Notes under the pieces: generated by a model | The model's input: the letters and a program-made list of their open reading frames with translations, nothing else | The model's database searches: none | What the model was told of the DNA's origin: nothing | In this document: positions 47,202-55,281 of the stretch, one piece after another | How the letters are laid out: every line of letters begins with the position of its first letter | Numbering within the stretch: the first letter of the stretch is position 1 | Program-made: the position numbers and the translations under genes | Source of the DNA: Bacteroidaceae bacterium | GTDB taxonomy: Bacteria; Bacteroidota; Bacteroidia; Bacteroidales; Bacteroidaceae | Assembly (NCBI GenBank): GCA_017617635.1 | Contig: JAFZVW010000057.1 | Coordinates: 1 to 64,000 of the forward strand | Length of the DNA: 64,000 bases | Reading direction: 5' to 3'

Positions 47202-48193
47202 AACAGGCCCTGCTTACCATACTGCTCATCGTCCTGTGCCTCACAAACATCTTTGTGGGCTCGGTGGACATTCCGTTTACTGAAACCCTGCAAATACTCT
47301 CGGGACAGGACAGCGGCACAAACCCGTCATGGTCATACATCATCCTGCAAAGCCGCCTGCCGCAGATGCTGACCGCATTGCTCTGCGGAGCAGGGCTTGC
47401 CACTGCAGGCCTTCTGCTGCAGACAGCATTCCTTAACCCGTTGGCAGGCCCGTCGATACTGGGCATTGACAGCGGAGCGAACATGGCTGTCGCCATTGTC
47501 ATGATGTTTGCAGGTGGGACAATCACGCTGATGGGAACGACGTTGGGCGGCTACTTTCTGGTCATACTTGCCGCAATGGCAGGCGCCATGGTCATCATGG
47601 CAATTATCGCCTCACTCGCCACCCTGCTCAAGAACCCCGTAATGCTACTTGTCACCGGCGTAATGATTTCGTATATCACAAGCAGCTTCATTTCCCTGCT
47701 GCAGTTCCACACTACAGAGCACGGCCTTCAGGCCTTCACCTTCTGGGGGATGGGCGGTTTCACAGGCGTTACCATCGAGCGCCTACCTGTCTTTGCCGGA
47801 CTGATGTGTGTCTGTCTTATCCTCTCGATACTGCACATCAAGCCCCTGGATGCAATACTCCTGGGTGATGCATACGCACAGAACCTGGGTGTCAATACAC
47901 AAAGAATGAACCGCAGGCTATACCTGATAGCAGGACTCATCACAGCGACATCCACGGCATTCTGCGGCCCCATATCGTTCATCGGGCTTGCCACGCCGCA
48001 TATTGCACGCATGCTGTGCGGCACAGCCACACACCGTACCCTGATGCCGACGACCATGCTACTGGGCGCCTGCATCTGCCTGGTGTGCAATCAGCTATGC
48101 ACACTGCCCTCCTCCTCTACCCTGCCCATCAACACCATCACACCGCTATTCGGCGTACCTGTGATACTGTGGGTGATACTTAAAAGGGGTTAA
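47198..48193 (+). CDS. FecCD-family ABC permease
   Basis: Inner-membrane permease partner of the preceding ATPase, 331 residues. The start at 47198 (MKQALLTILLIVLCL) overlaps the ATPase stop by 4 bases; an ATG 102 bases upstream is inside the ATPase. About ten hydrophobic segments are seen. LPQMLTALLCGAGLATAGLLLQ and GPISFIGLATPHIAR are the family signatures, the latter including the ATPase-contact loop. The single permease probably forms a homodimer as in BtuC. Confidence 0.92.
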   Translation: MKQALLTILLIVLCLTNIFVGSVDIPFTETLQILSGQDSGTNPSWSYIILQSRLPQMLTALLCGAGLATAGLLLQTAFLNPLAGPSILGIDSGANMAVAIVMMFAGGTITLMGTTLGGYFLVILAAMAGAMVIMAIIASLATLLKNPVMLLVTGVMISYITSSFISLLQFHTTEHGLQAFTFWGMGGFTGVTIERLPVFAGLMCVCLILSILHIKPLDAILLGDAYAQNLGVNTQRMNRRLYLIAGLITATSTAFCGPISFIGLATPHIARMLCGTATHRTLMPTTMLLGACICLVCNQLCTLPSSSTLPINTITPLFGVPVILWVILKRG

Positions 48194-48203
48194 GGGTTAA
48201 AGG

Positions 48204-49274
48204 TTAGGGGTCAATGGTAAAATAGCTTTTTTGTGCCTTGATACCCAATTCGGGATGCAGGATCGAGACCAGATTCTCGAGCAGCAATTCAGGATGGAAC
48301 GGTATCTCCTGAAAATATTCGCTGGCCGAACTGTTACATACCAGCAGACGGGCCCTGATAGGCTTCAGTGCCGGAAAATCAGCATCCAGCTGCTGTCGCG
48401 TAAGCGGACCGAAACTCTTGATAAGCCAATAGTCGGCACCTATGGCACGGTCCAGTATCTGCTCTATGCTCAGCGGCTTTACTCCAGTTCCCTCTAAATC
48501 GGCAAACAGATACCTTGCTCCGGCATCGGCATAAAGCCTGGCGGTCGTGGAACCCGAACACGGCACATTCCATATACCCTGATACGGGCGCTCGGCCAGC
48601 AGCGTAGGATGCGACTTGGCCTCAGCCGCCTTTTGCTTCAGGGAATTGTACCGTGACTCGACCGAGGCGAATATGCTGTCCGCCATTTCGCGCTTGCCCA
48701 GCAATATCCCGAACAGACGTATCCATTCAGCACGTGCCAGCGGCATCACCTCCATATAATCGGCACATTCCAGAATGGGGATTCCCAGCTTCTCCAGCTT
48801 GTCGTTCATCTGCTGTCCCTCGTATGGGGAACTCAGCAGGACATCAGGCCCAAGCTTGATGATATGTTCGATGCTTGGCTGCATACTGCTGCCCAGATCC
48901 ACGATACTGCCGTTATGTACATCAGCCAGTATCAGCGAATCCGTCAGATACTGCACGTCGCATATTCCCCCGACAGCATTCACGCTGTTCAGCTCGCGCA
49001 ACAATGCAGCGTGCACTATCGAATAGACACCCGCATTCCTTACAGGTACCTGCAGCCTGATTCTGCGCAATACCGAACTGTCAGGGAAATTGGCCGAACT
49101 CCTCTGCCACGGATTCCTGACCGTTATCTCCACTTCATTGCCATTCTGCACGACAGTCAGCAACCGTGCATAGCGGAAACGTATGGTATCACCTTTTATG
49201 ACACCACGCTCCGTACGTCCCGTGCATGAGCACAAGAGAGAGAGAAACAGGAACAAGGAAATAAGATGCCTCAA
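48204..49274 (-). CDS. Periplasmic binding lipoprotein, BtuF/FecB type
   Basis: Substrate-binding partner for a FecCD-type importer, 356 residues. Signal MRHLISLFLFLSLLCSC with lipidated Cys17. The two-lobe binding fold is recognised by IEHIIKLGPDVLLSSPYEG and the later LENLVSILHPEL near the end. It is read towards the permease gene; the stops are 10 bases apart, so the importer genes are convergent rather than one operon. Its ATG overlaps the queE stop (TGA within ATGA), tying it to the queuosine genes. Confidence 0.85.
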   Translation of the reverse strand: MRHLISLFLFLSLLCSCTGRTERGVIKGDTIRFRYARLLTVVQNGNEVEITVRNPWQRSSANFPDSSVLRRIRLQVPVRNAGVYSIVHAALLRELNSVNAVGGICDVQYLTDSLILADVHNGSIVDLGSSMQPSIEHIIKLGPDVLLSSPYEGQQMNDKLEKLGIPILECADYMEVMPLARAEWIRLFGILLGKREMADSIFASVESRYNSLKQKAAEAKSHPTLLAERPYQGIWNVPCSGSTTARLYADAGARYLFADLEGTGVKPLSIEQILDRAIGADYWLIKSFGPLTRQQLDADFPALKPIRARLLVCNSSASEYFQEIPFHPELLLENLVSILHPELGIKAQKSYFTIDP

Positions 49275-49870
49275 CGTATGCCTATCATTTTATGCGTCTG
49301 AAGACTCAGGTGCCACTGCGGATGCTCCTTGCAGTACAGGACAGTCTGCTCGATGACAAGACGGTTGGCCTCGGCATCACCCGTATCCATCGGCTGGAGC
49401 GAAAAGACCTGTGCACGGAATCCCCCGTACTGTGCGACATCCATCTTGCCGTCATAGACAAGCTTCAGTTCGTCGACGCTATCCAACTGCAGGGCAGAAC
49501 CCTCCTTGGGCGAACACGTAACCCAGTCGATGCCGGCAGGCAGCTGACCGGTTCCGTTCGTCTCTATCTGTACATACCACCCCTCGTTGTGCAGGAGTTC
49601 AATCAATTCCTGCGTAACCTGCAACGAAGGCTCTCCGCCTGTAAGCACGACATGCATGCCATGCGTGAGCTGGGTGAAAAGCGACAGGCTGGAAACCGCA
49701 TCCCTGACGCGGTCCACTATCTGAGATGCACTCAGCTCCTGCCCCTCCCTATGATACGTATCACAGAAGCTGCAGTTCAGGTTACAGCCGCTGAAACGTA
49801 CAAAGACACTGGGAGTACCTGTCCATCGGCCCTCGCCCTGCAGGGAGTAGAATATCTCGTTTACCTTCAT
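49271..49870 (-). CDS. queE: 7-carboxy-7-deazaguanine synthase
   Basis: Radical-SAM enzyme of preQ0/queuosine synthesis converting 6-carboxytetrahydropterin to CDG. 199 residues. The cluster-binding cysteines are in SGCNLNCSFCDT (CX3CX2C), preceded by YSLQGEGRWTG, which is the family opening, and followed by LTGGEPSLQ. It sits between queD, with which it shares a base at the stop/start junction, and the binding lipoprotein. Confidence 0.94.
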   Translation of the reverse strand: MKVNEIFYSLQGEGRWTGTPSVFVRFSGCNLNCSFCDTYHREGQELSASQIVDRVRDAVSSLSLFTQLTHGMHVVLTGGEPSLQVTQELIELLHNEGWYVQIETNGTGQLPAGIDWVTCSPKEGSALQLDSVDELKLVYDGKMDVAQYGGFRAQVFSLQPMDTGDAEANRLVIEQTVLYCKEHPQWHLSLQTHKMIGIR

Positions 49871-50202
49871 CAGTCCTTCTCGTATATTGCGGTGTTCCCG
49901 AAATTCTCCTCAACCTCCACGCGATAGCAGTACGGAACATTGTCACAAATCCATCGTGCAATATTCTCGGCCGTTGGATTGAAGTCAAACATCTCGTTCA
50001 GGTTCTTGTGGTCCATCTTGTCCTTGACCAGACGCTTGATGTCGGCAAAGTCTATGACCATGCCGTTCGAATTCAGTACATCGTTCTTGCAGAAAACCGT
50101 TATATACCAGTTATGCCCGTGCAATCCTGCACACTTGCTCTCGTAGTCCAGAGTGAGGTGGTGGCTTCCCGACACCTCGATGCGTTTCTTGATGTAATAC
50201 AT
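49870..50202 (-). CDS. queD: 6-carboxy-5,6,7,8-tetrahydropterin synthase
   Basis: Makes 6-carboxytetrahydropterin from dihydroneopterin triphosphate for queuosine synthesis. 110 residues from ATG 50202 (MYYIKKRIEVSGSHHL). Longer in-frame starts lie upstream of the promoter at 50226-50257 and are rejected. Zinc ligands are in SGSHHL and LHGHNW; the catalytic cysteine is in SKCAGLHG. PTAENIARWI and the terminal VEVEENFGNTA are family motifs. It is the first gene of queD-queE-binding protein. Confidence 0.94.
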   Translation of the reverse strand: MYYIKKRIEVSGSHHLTLDYESKCAGLHGHNWYITVFCKNDVLNSNGMVIDFADIKRLVKDKMDHKNLNEMFDFNPTAENIARWICDNVPYCYRVEVEENFGNTAIYEKD

Positions 50203-50225
50203 GCCTATTTTTTTATTATCGGATG

Positions 50226-50257
50226 CAAAATTATACAATCTTTTGCAGAAATACAAT
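50226..50257 (-). promoter_or_regulatory. Promoter for queD-queE
   Basis: Minus strand: ATTG at 50257-50254, 20-base spacer, TAATTTTG at 50233-50226. It interleaves with the divergent symporter promoter. Confidence 0.7.
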
Positions 50258-50273
50258 ATTTTGTGTACTTTTG
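50242..50273 (+). promoter_or_regulatory. Promoter for alanine/glycine symporter
   Basis: TTTG at 50242-50245, 20-base spacer, TACTTTTG at 50266-50273, an exact match to the Bacteroidetes consensus. The ATG at 50279 is only 5 bases after the -7 box, so the message is leaderless or nearly so. Confidence 0.75.
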
Positions 50274-50278
50274 CCATT

Positions 50279-51682
50279 ATGACAAACAGCATTTTACAGT
50301 ACATAGACCAACTGCAGTCCTTCCTGTGGACCTATATCGTAGTCACCATGCTGGTAGGCTGCGCCCTGTATTTCACCGTCAAGACACGCGGAGTGCAATT
50401 CCGCCTGTGGTCCCTGACTCCCAGGAAGAAGAAGCACCAGGACCTGTCCCCCACCCACAGCAGCGGAAAGAAGATAAGCAGCTTCCAGGCATTTGCCGTT
50501 TCACTCTCCAGCCGTGTAGGCACAGGCAATCTGGCAGGTGTCGCCAGCGCAATAGTCATAGGCGGACCGGGTGCAGTCTTCTGGATGTGGATAATGGCAC
50601 TGCTGGGCTCCGCAACCGCGTTCATGGAAAGCACACTTGCCCAGCTTTACAAGCGCAAGGGCGAAGACTCGTTCTACGGAGGCCCGGCATACTACATGCA
50701 ATACGGCATGGGCAAGAAATGGATGGGAATCCTTTTTGCCATCTTCATGATATACGGATTCGGCCTTGCCAACCAGATAGTGCAGTGCAACACCATCTGC
50801 GATGCCCTTAACCATTCGACAGGTCTTGCGAAAGGCCACATTGCCTGGGGACTGATGTTTGCCACAGTCGCAATCGTCATCGGAGGCATACAGCGCATCG
50901 CACGCTTCTCGGCAATCATTGTACCCGTCATGGCAGTCGGATACCTGGTGCTTGCCCTGTATATCATAGGCATCAACTATGACCGGATTCCCGCAATGCT
51001 CTCGCTTATTGTCCAGAGTGCCTTCGGAGCCAAGCCCGTAGCCGGCGGACTGTTCGGCACCGTAATCATGCAGGGAGTCAAGCGCGGACTGTTCAGCAAC
51101 GAGGCAGGCGAAGGCAGCGCACCCCATGCCGCTGCGACAGCGACAATATCGCATCCCGTCAAGCAGGGTCTGGTGCAGTCTGTAGGTGTTTACGTAGACA
51201 CCCTGCTGATATGCACATGCACAGCATTTATCGTCATACTCAGCGGACTGTACACAGGCAATGACGACGGCATCGTACTGACCGCCAACGCCATGGAGCA
51301 CCACCTGGGCAGGTTTGGTTCCATATACCTGACAGCCAGCATATTCCTGTTTGCATACAGCACAGTTGTGGCAAACTACTTCTACGGCGAAAGCAATGTC
51401 CGCTTCATAACCGGCAAGAAGTGGGCAATACGCGTTTTCCAGGGACTTACCGGGCTTGTGGTACTGATAAGCGGATACGTAACCCTTGGAGAAGCCTTCT
51501 GCCTGGTAGACCTTGCCATGGCATTTATGGTGATGCTTAACCTCATCGCCGTCGTTGCCCTTTCCCGCTACGCATTCCGTCTGCTGAACGACTACCAGAA
51601 GCAAATCCGCGAAGGCAAGGACCCCTCCTTCAGCAAATCCACCCTGCCCGACATACAGGACAAGCTGGAAGGCTGGCGCTGA
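50279..51682 (+). CDS. Alanine/glycine:cation symporter (AGCS family)
   Basis: Inner-membrane amino-acid:Na+ symporter, 467 residues from ATG 50279 (MTNSILQYIDQLQSFLW). An upstream in-frame ATG at 50201 lies before the promoter and is rejected. The family signature GTGNLAGVASAIVIGGPGAVFWMW and NEAGEGSAPHAAATA are clear; about ten membrane segments are visible. The last 53 bases, including the stop, are repeated perfectly at 52614-52666, after the higBA genes. Confidence 0.93.
   Translation: MTNSILQYIDQLQSFLWTYIVVTMLVGCALYFTVKTRGVQFRLWSLTPRKKKHQDLSPTHSSGKKISSFQAFAVSLSSRVGTGNLAGVASAIVIGGPGAVFWMWIMALLGSATAFMESTLAQLYKRKGEDSFYGGPAYYMQYGMGKKWMGILFAIFMIYGFGLANQIVQCNTICDALNHSTGLAKGHIAWGLMFATVAIVIGGIQRIARFSAIIVPVMAVGYLVLALYIIGINYDRIPAMLSLIVQSAFGAKPVAGGLFGTVIMQGVKRGLFSNEAGEGSAPHAAATATISHPVKQGLVQSVGVYVDTLLICTCTAFIVILSGLYTGNDDGIVLTANAMEHHLGRFGSIYLTASIFLFAYSTVVANYFYGESNVRFITGKKWAIRVFQGLTGLVVLISGYVTLGEAFCLVDLAMAFMVMLNLIAVVALSRYAFRLLNDYQKQIREGKDPSFSKSTLPDIQDKLEGWR
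51630..51682 (+). repeat. 53-bp direct repeat, left copy (3' end of symporter gene)
   Basis: Positions 51630-51682 match 52614-52666 without a mismatch; both start TCAGCAAATCCACC and end GGCTGGCGCTGA. The left copy encodes the last codons of the symporter. The repeat distance is 984 bases and higBA lies between the copies. Confidence 0.97.
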
Positions 51683-51790
51683 GAATGACTTCGATCAATC
51701 GGCTTAAGCCAAATGCCAAAATGGCTCTATAGATAATTGCACCTTTATGCTGTTAACAGTATTTTTTCTTGAAAAGGTTTACAACAATCG

Positions 51791-51830
51791 TTCACAAATT
51801 TGTGAATGTTAATATAATGTTATATCTTTG
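51791..51830 (+). promoter_or_regulatory. higBA promoter with palindromic operator
   Basis: The perfect 16-bp palindrome TTCACAAATTTGTGAA (51791-51806) covers the -33 TTTG (51799-51802). After 20 bases comes the -7 TATCTTTG (51823-51830). A further half-site TTCACAA at 51844-51850 touches the toxin start codon. This is the arrangement expected for autorepression by the HigA-type antitoxin, which is an inference. Confidence 0.75.
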
Positions 51831-51849
51831 TCACAAAATATGATTCACA

Positions 51850-52167
51850 ATGATTGTCACCTTTGAACAAGAATACCTGATGGAACTCTATGTAGAGGGC
51901 AAGACCCGTGACAAAAAGCATCGTTTCCAGCCGCAGATAGTCAAGAAATATACTCGTACTATAGATCTTATGAAACAACTTTCTAACGTTAGGGGATTGG
52001 CTCAATATGGAGGACTGCATTATGAGGCCCTGCACGGTGATAAAGAGGGGCTTTCCTCGGTAAGGGTAAACGACCAATATCGAATAGAGTTTCGCGAAAT
52101 TCTCGATGGCGACAAGACGATAGCAGAGGTGGTGAGTATTACGGAATTGTCAAACCATTATAAATGA
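51850..52167 (+). CDS. higB: HigB-type toxin (RelE superfamily)
   Basis: Small basic protein of 105 residues, expected to be a ribosome-dependent mRNA interferase. RGLAQYGGLHYEALHGDKEG and SVRVNDQYRIEFR are the segments shared by RelE/HigB toxins; the N-terminal EYLMELYVEGKTRDKKHRF is family-like. As in higBA systems the toxin comes first, 9 bases ahead of the antitoxin. Confidence 0.85.
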   Translation: MIVTFEQEYLMELYVEGKTRDKKHRFQPQIVKKYTRTIDLMKQLSNVRGLAQYGGLHYEALHGDKEGLSSVRVNDQYRIEFREILDGDKTIAEVVSITELSNHYK

Positions 52168-52176
52168 TATAAGATT

Positions 52177-52521
52177 ATGGTACACGTTGAAGGAATCGAC
52201 AATCGCATGATTGCGAACAATTTGGAACCGCACTATCTGACCCATCCGGGTGAGATGATTAAGGACGAATTGGAGGCTCGTGGCATTAGTCAGCGTCAGT
52301 TGGCAAAGAGTATCGGTGTGCCAGCCAGTCAACTGAATGAGTTGCTGAATGCCAAACGTTCGCTGAGTGCCGAAATGGCTCTGCTGATAGGTCAGGCTTT
52401 AGGGCTCGACCCTGCTCCGCTGCTGGCTCTGCAGACTGACTACAACCTGCTTTCAGCCAAGCGCAACAAGTCGTTCTTTGAGCGTCTGAAGGATATCCCA
52501 AAGATTGCAGCAGTATTCTAA
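52177..52521 (+). CDS. higA: HigA-type antitoxin (XRE family)
   Basis: 114 residues. HPGEMIKDELEARGISQRQL and LAKSIGVPASQLNELLNAKR form the helix-turn-helix of HigA antitoxins, followed by LSAEMALLIGQALGLDP. It should neutralise the preceding toxin and repress the shared promoter through the 51791-51806 palindrome. The tail ERLKDIPKIAAVF may be the toxin-contact or a flexible end. Confidence 0.9.
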   Translation: MVHVEGIDNRMIANNLEPHYLTHPGEMIKDELEARGISQRQLAKSIGVPASQLNELLNAKRSLSAEMALLIGQALGLDPAPLLALQTDYNLLSAKRNKSFFERLKDIPKIAAVF

Positions 52522-52613
52522 AAATTACGAATTCATTGACTGGAGGCATTCCTCGTTGGCCTAGTGTCCTGTATGCTGCTGACCAACATTTCCCTCGATT
52601 GAACGTCATTTTC

Positions 52614-52666
52614 TCAGCAAATCCACCCTGCCCGACATACAGGACAAGCTGGAAGGCTGGCGCTGA
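52614..52666 (+). repeat. 53-bp direct repeat, right copy
   Basis: Exact copy of the symporter 3' end, in the same orientation and with its stop codon. No open coding frame leads into it here, so it is a non-coding remnant. Flanking bases differ on both sides (C before, TATAA after). Confidence 0.97.
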
Positions 52667-52675
52667 TATAAAAAA

Positions 52676-52762
52676 AGTTCCATGCGGTTCCGTCGCGTTA
52701 AACAATTGTCATACAATCTGGAACAACCATTTAACAACTATGGAACAACATGGAACAACCGT
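52676..52762 (+). repeat. REP-like repeat, left copy
   Basis: Element beginning AGTTCCATGCGGTTCCGTCG and continuing through GTTAAACAATTG and repeated AACAACTATGGAAC units. It is about 85% identical to 61926-62020. It fills the gap between the right 53-bp copy and the HU-like gene. The rest of the 281-base gap shows only T-rich sequence. Confidence 0.8.
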
Positions 52763-52802
52763 TTTGACCGTTTTAACCTTTTAATGTTTTAACATTTCAA
52801 GG

Positions 52803-53474
52803 TCAGTCCATGTCGCTGCCGGGATTACCCCCGCCACCGCCATTGTCATCACCGCCTTCACCGCCGGTATCACCACCTTCGCCTCCTGAGCCTCCGGTCG
52901 AAGGATCGTCACCTCCGGTGTTGGTTCCAGGAGTTTCAGGAGTTTCAGAAGTTCCAGAGTTGGAACCGCCTGTGGTGCCGCCATCGTCTATGACAACACC
53001 ATTGCTTTCCTCGTTGGCAGGGCTCTCGTCAATGTTTGCCAGTTCGGCCACATCAACAAAACTTGCCTTCTTCAGGAACTCCTTCTGCGAGATTTTCTCC
53101 TCGGTAGCAGTCTCAGGCAAGAATCGCAGGCGAAGACCTACGGCCATGGTGCCGATGTTGAACTTCCGGAGATCCTTCTCACCGCCCTTCTTGTTGGCGA
53201 TGGTTACGTAGAAGGTTCCCAGTCCTTCGACCTTGACCTTTTTCGACTCCAGCAACTGCTCAAGCAGGCAACTGCGATAGGACTCAAGCACACCTATGAC
53301 TACATCCGCCGTGTAGGGCGAACCGTGACTGGCGATGTGCTTTGCCATGTCACGAAGGGAGAGAGTTTCAGTGCTAACCGCTTTTGCGTAGTAAGCGGCA
53401 TTCTGCTCCCAGTTGGCGTCCGTGGTCTTCAGACCCGGAGCCGTGTGCACTTTTCGGTAAATAATCTTACTCAT
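52803..53474 (-). CDS. HU-like DNA-binding protein with Gly/Asp-rich tail
   Basis: A 223-residue protein whose first 130 residues match the HU/IHF-type family of Bacteroidales (IIYRKVHTAPG opening, then MAKHIASHGSPYTADVVIGVL and VKVEGLGTFYVTIAN). The tail from about 165 is low-complexity Gly, Asp, Ser, Thr with repeated GGDDG/GGEGG units and carries a strong negative charge. Proteins of this sort are often scattered in mobile or polysaccharide regions. The tail may tune DNA binding; that is inference. Confidence 0.85.
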   Translation of the reverse strand: MSKIIYRKVHTAPGLKTTDANWEQNAAYYAKAVSTETLSLRDMAKHIASHGSPYTADVVIGVLESYRSCLLEQLLESKKVKVEGLGTFYVTIANKKGGEKDLRKFNIGTMAVGLRLRFLPETATEEKISQKEFLKKASFVDVAELANIDESPANEESNGVVIDDGGTTGGSNSGTSETPETPGTNTGGDDPSTGGSGGEGGDTGGEGGDDNGGGGGNPGSDMD

Positions 53475-53547
53475 GATTTTATGTAGATTATTTGTTATGT
53501 CTCCAGCTTCAGGAGTGGAGGCTTCTCCTTATATTAACCCACTTTTG

Positions 53548-53613
53548 AAACAACACCGTTGTTTTGAGTTTCCTACGGCGTACAAAAGTCGTTTCAACAC
53601 CGTTGTTTCAAGC
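53548..53613. repeat. Two 44-bp-spaced palindromic repeats
   Basis: The core CAACACCGTTGTTT occurs at 53551 and 53595. Each holds the inverted repeat AAC-ACC-GTT, and similar sequence (CGGCGTAC and CGCTGTAC) follows each. They lie upstream of the HU-like gene, so they could be its operators. Confidence 0.7.
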
Positions 53614-53716
53614 TTCGTACGCTGTACTGTTTTTTCTGTTGTTTTCTACCATACGGGCGAATTACTGTCTGGGGTTTACTGGAAGAATTTTCGTCAAGCA
53701 ACTTCATCGGGATTCT

Positions 53717-53767
53717 TTTCCTTCCTTCCGTGCGTTTCTCCTATCGGAGCGCACGGAAGGAAGGAAA
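53717..53767. repeat. Perfect 18-bp stem hairpin
   Basis: TTTCCTTCCTTCCGTGCG (53717-53734) pairs perfectly with 53750-53767. The 15-base loop itself has CTCC/GGAG arms. It lies 7 bases beyond the ATPase stop. No T tract follows on either strand, so it is not a standard terminator. Confidence 0.9.
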
Positions 53768-53774
53768 TGGAAAG

Positions 53775-54959
53775 CTATTCCGATGCAATAGTAATACAGT
53801 TTGCATTATCACTTATTTTTTTATCCATTGCCATTTTTTTCAGGAGATTATATGCTGCAGTTTTCTGTTGCCCAAGGCCCTTGGTTTCTTGTATCAACTT
53901 CACTAGATGAGATTTCATCATAGAACCATTGTTTCCTTTGAGCAGGTCCAGTACTTTAGCAGCATTCTTTTGGTAAGCTTCATCTGCTTTCTCCTTCATG
54001 GCATTAGATATTTTATTATTCGTCTCTTTTCTATAGAGTTTAGCATCTTCATCTGCGAGGACAATGTCTTCACCATCATATTTAAAGTGCCACTCAGGCA
54101 TCTCTTCTCCTCGACAACTATGCGTACCTACTGTGAAGATACTCAATTGGCCCTTCTTTGTTTCTATGGTCATATAGGCTTTTTCTACGCCAAAAGCTCC
54201 AAGATGCCCACGTGGCTCGTCTGGCACTGTTTTTGAAGTGTGAATTAGTCCTATTACGCAGCATTGGTAATGAGTTGCCCACGCCATCAACTTGTCAACG
54301 AATGGCTTAGACTCCTCTATAGAATTGAAGTCAGTTATCATGTCTACGATTCCGTCTATGATTACAACGTTTGGACGATACGTTTCCAAATAATCGGCGA
54401 TTACCTGTTGACGTCCTTCGTATGAAAGCATTCGCAAGGGTACATATCGCAATCTGTCATATATGTTTTTCTGTGGTAGTCCAGCCATTCGCAATATACG
54501 CATATTGGCTTTTTGTGCGTGGTAACGAGCCTGTTCAGAATCGAAAATCACAATACGAGGGTCTTTGAGTGTGCGCACAATTGGTCCCCACCTTCCCTCC
54601 TCACCTAATAGTACAGCAGCCAGTACTTGATACGTGGTTGACTTGCCAGTTTTCTTCATTCCTGTGATAAGAGACAAATCGCCGATGGGTAGTGCTGGCA
54701 CACCGTTAACTTCTATTAGAAATTCTGGTGGATCAATGGGATTCTCCACATCAATGCCCTCTTCCTGCAGGTATGCCTCCAAGCGTAATTTCATTTCTTC
54801 ACGTTGCTTATCAGTATAAATAGGTATAAACGACTGTTCTTCGTAACCTATGACAGCCGCGATAGGCACACCATCATTTAACTCAGGTAGATTGTTACTT
54901 AACTGTTTTTTTTCATTATTTTTCTCATCCAGGTTGCTGTTCAACACATCTGTTTCCAT
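53775..54959 (-). CDS. RepA/RecA-fold ATPase, mobile-element type
   Basis: A 394-residue P-loop ATPase of the AAA_25/RepA kind often found in Bacteroidales mobilisable elements. Walker A is ITGMKKTGKSTT (about residues 118-129), Walker B is VVIIDGIVDMI, and VIGLIHTSKTVPDEPRGHLG fits the RepA-type sensor. The N-terminal 90 residues are acidic and unassigned; the C-terminal 80 look like a winged-helix (VLDLLKGNNGSMMKSHLVKLI). GC is lower than in the core genes. No integrase or mobilisation gene adjoins it. Confidence 0.82.
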   Translation of the reverse strand: METDVLNSNLDEKNNEKKQLSNNLPELNDGVPIAAVIGYEEQSFIPIYTDKQREEMKLRLEAYLQEEGIDVENPIDPPEFLIEVNGVPALPIGDLSLITGMKKTGKSTTYQVLAAVLLGEEGRWGPIVRTLKDPRIVIFDSEQARYHAQKANMRILRMAGLPQKNIYDRLRYVPLRMLSYEGRQQVIADYLETYRPNVVIIDGIVDMITDFNSIEESKPFVDKLMAWATHYQCCVIGLIHTSKTVPDEPRGHLGAFGVEKAYMTIETKKGQLSIFTVGTHSCRGEEMPEWHFKYDGEDIVLADEDAKLYRKETNNKISNAMKEKADEAYQKNAAKVLDLLKGNNGSMMKSHLVKLIQETKGLGQQKTAAYNLLKKMAMDKKISDNANCITIASE

Positions 54960-55203
54960 TATATTATTTATTATGGTTCTACAATAATCATAAGAAACAG
55001 CGTTCTGGGTTTACTGACGTATAAAACGAAAGCAGCCGGGAACAAACTGTTCTCGGCGCGAAGGTATTACAAAGTGCAGAACTTTTAGAGTATTGTCACA
55101 AATAGATTCAGAAGCGAATATATGACTAATGCCATATTGTTGATATACAGCCTGTTGGCTTTTTCGGGGAGGCTAAGAGCAAATTTGAGGCACTCGACGA
55201 ATA

Positions 55204-55275
55204 GGCGACTATCCCCAAAAAAAGTCGACTATCCCCCCAAAAAAGTCGACTATTTTCATGAAAACAGTCGACTGT
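55204..55275. repeat. Iteron-like GTCGACT repeats
   Basis: Four units built on GTCGACT start at 55204 (GGCGACT), 55224, 55245 and 55267, spaced 20, 21 and 22 bases. The first three continue with A-T and C runs (ATCCCC then A tract). They lie about 250-310 bases upstream of the ATPase start and 10 bases past the stop of the next gene. The rest of the 322-base gap (54960-55281) shows no gene I can support. Confidence 0.8.
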
Positions 55276-55281
55276 GTGGTT

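Noticed and set aside
50501..51604. Long antisense frame over the symporter gene
   Set aside because: Symporter family motifs are clear on the plus strand; the antisense protein is Cys/His-rich without family features.
51701..51720. Terminator after the symporter
   Set aside because: GGCTTAAGCC is a palindrome and short GCCA/TGGC arms follow, but there is no T tract; support is too weak.
54960..55100. Promoter of the RepA-type ATPase
   Set aside because: Candidates such as TACCTTCG and GCACTTTG deviate from consensus and lack a matched -33; no choice can be supported.
55204..55275. Possible CRISPR array
   Set aside because: The shared unit is only about 9 bases and spacers are low-complexity; no cas genes are visible.
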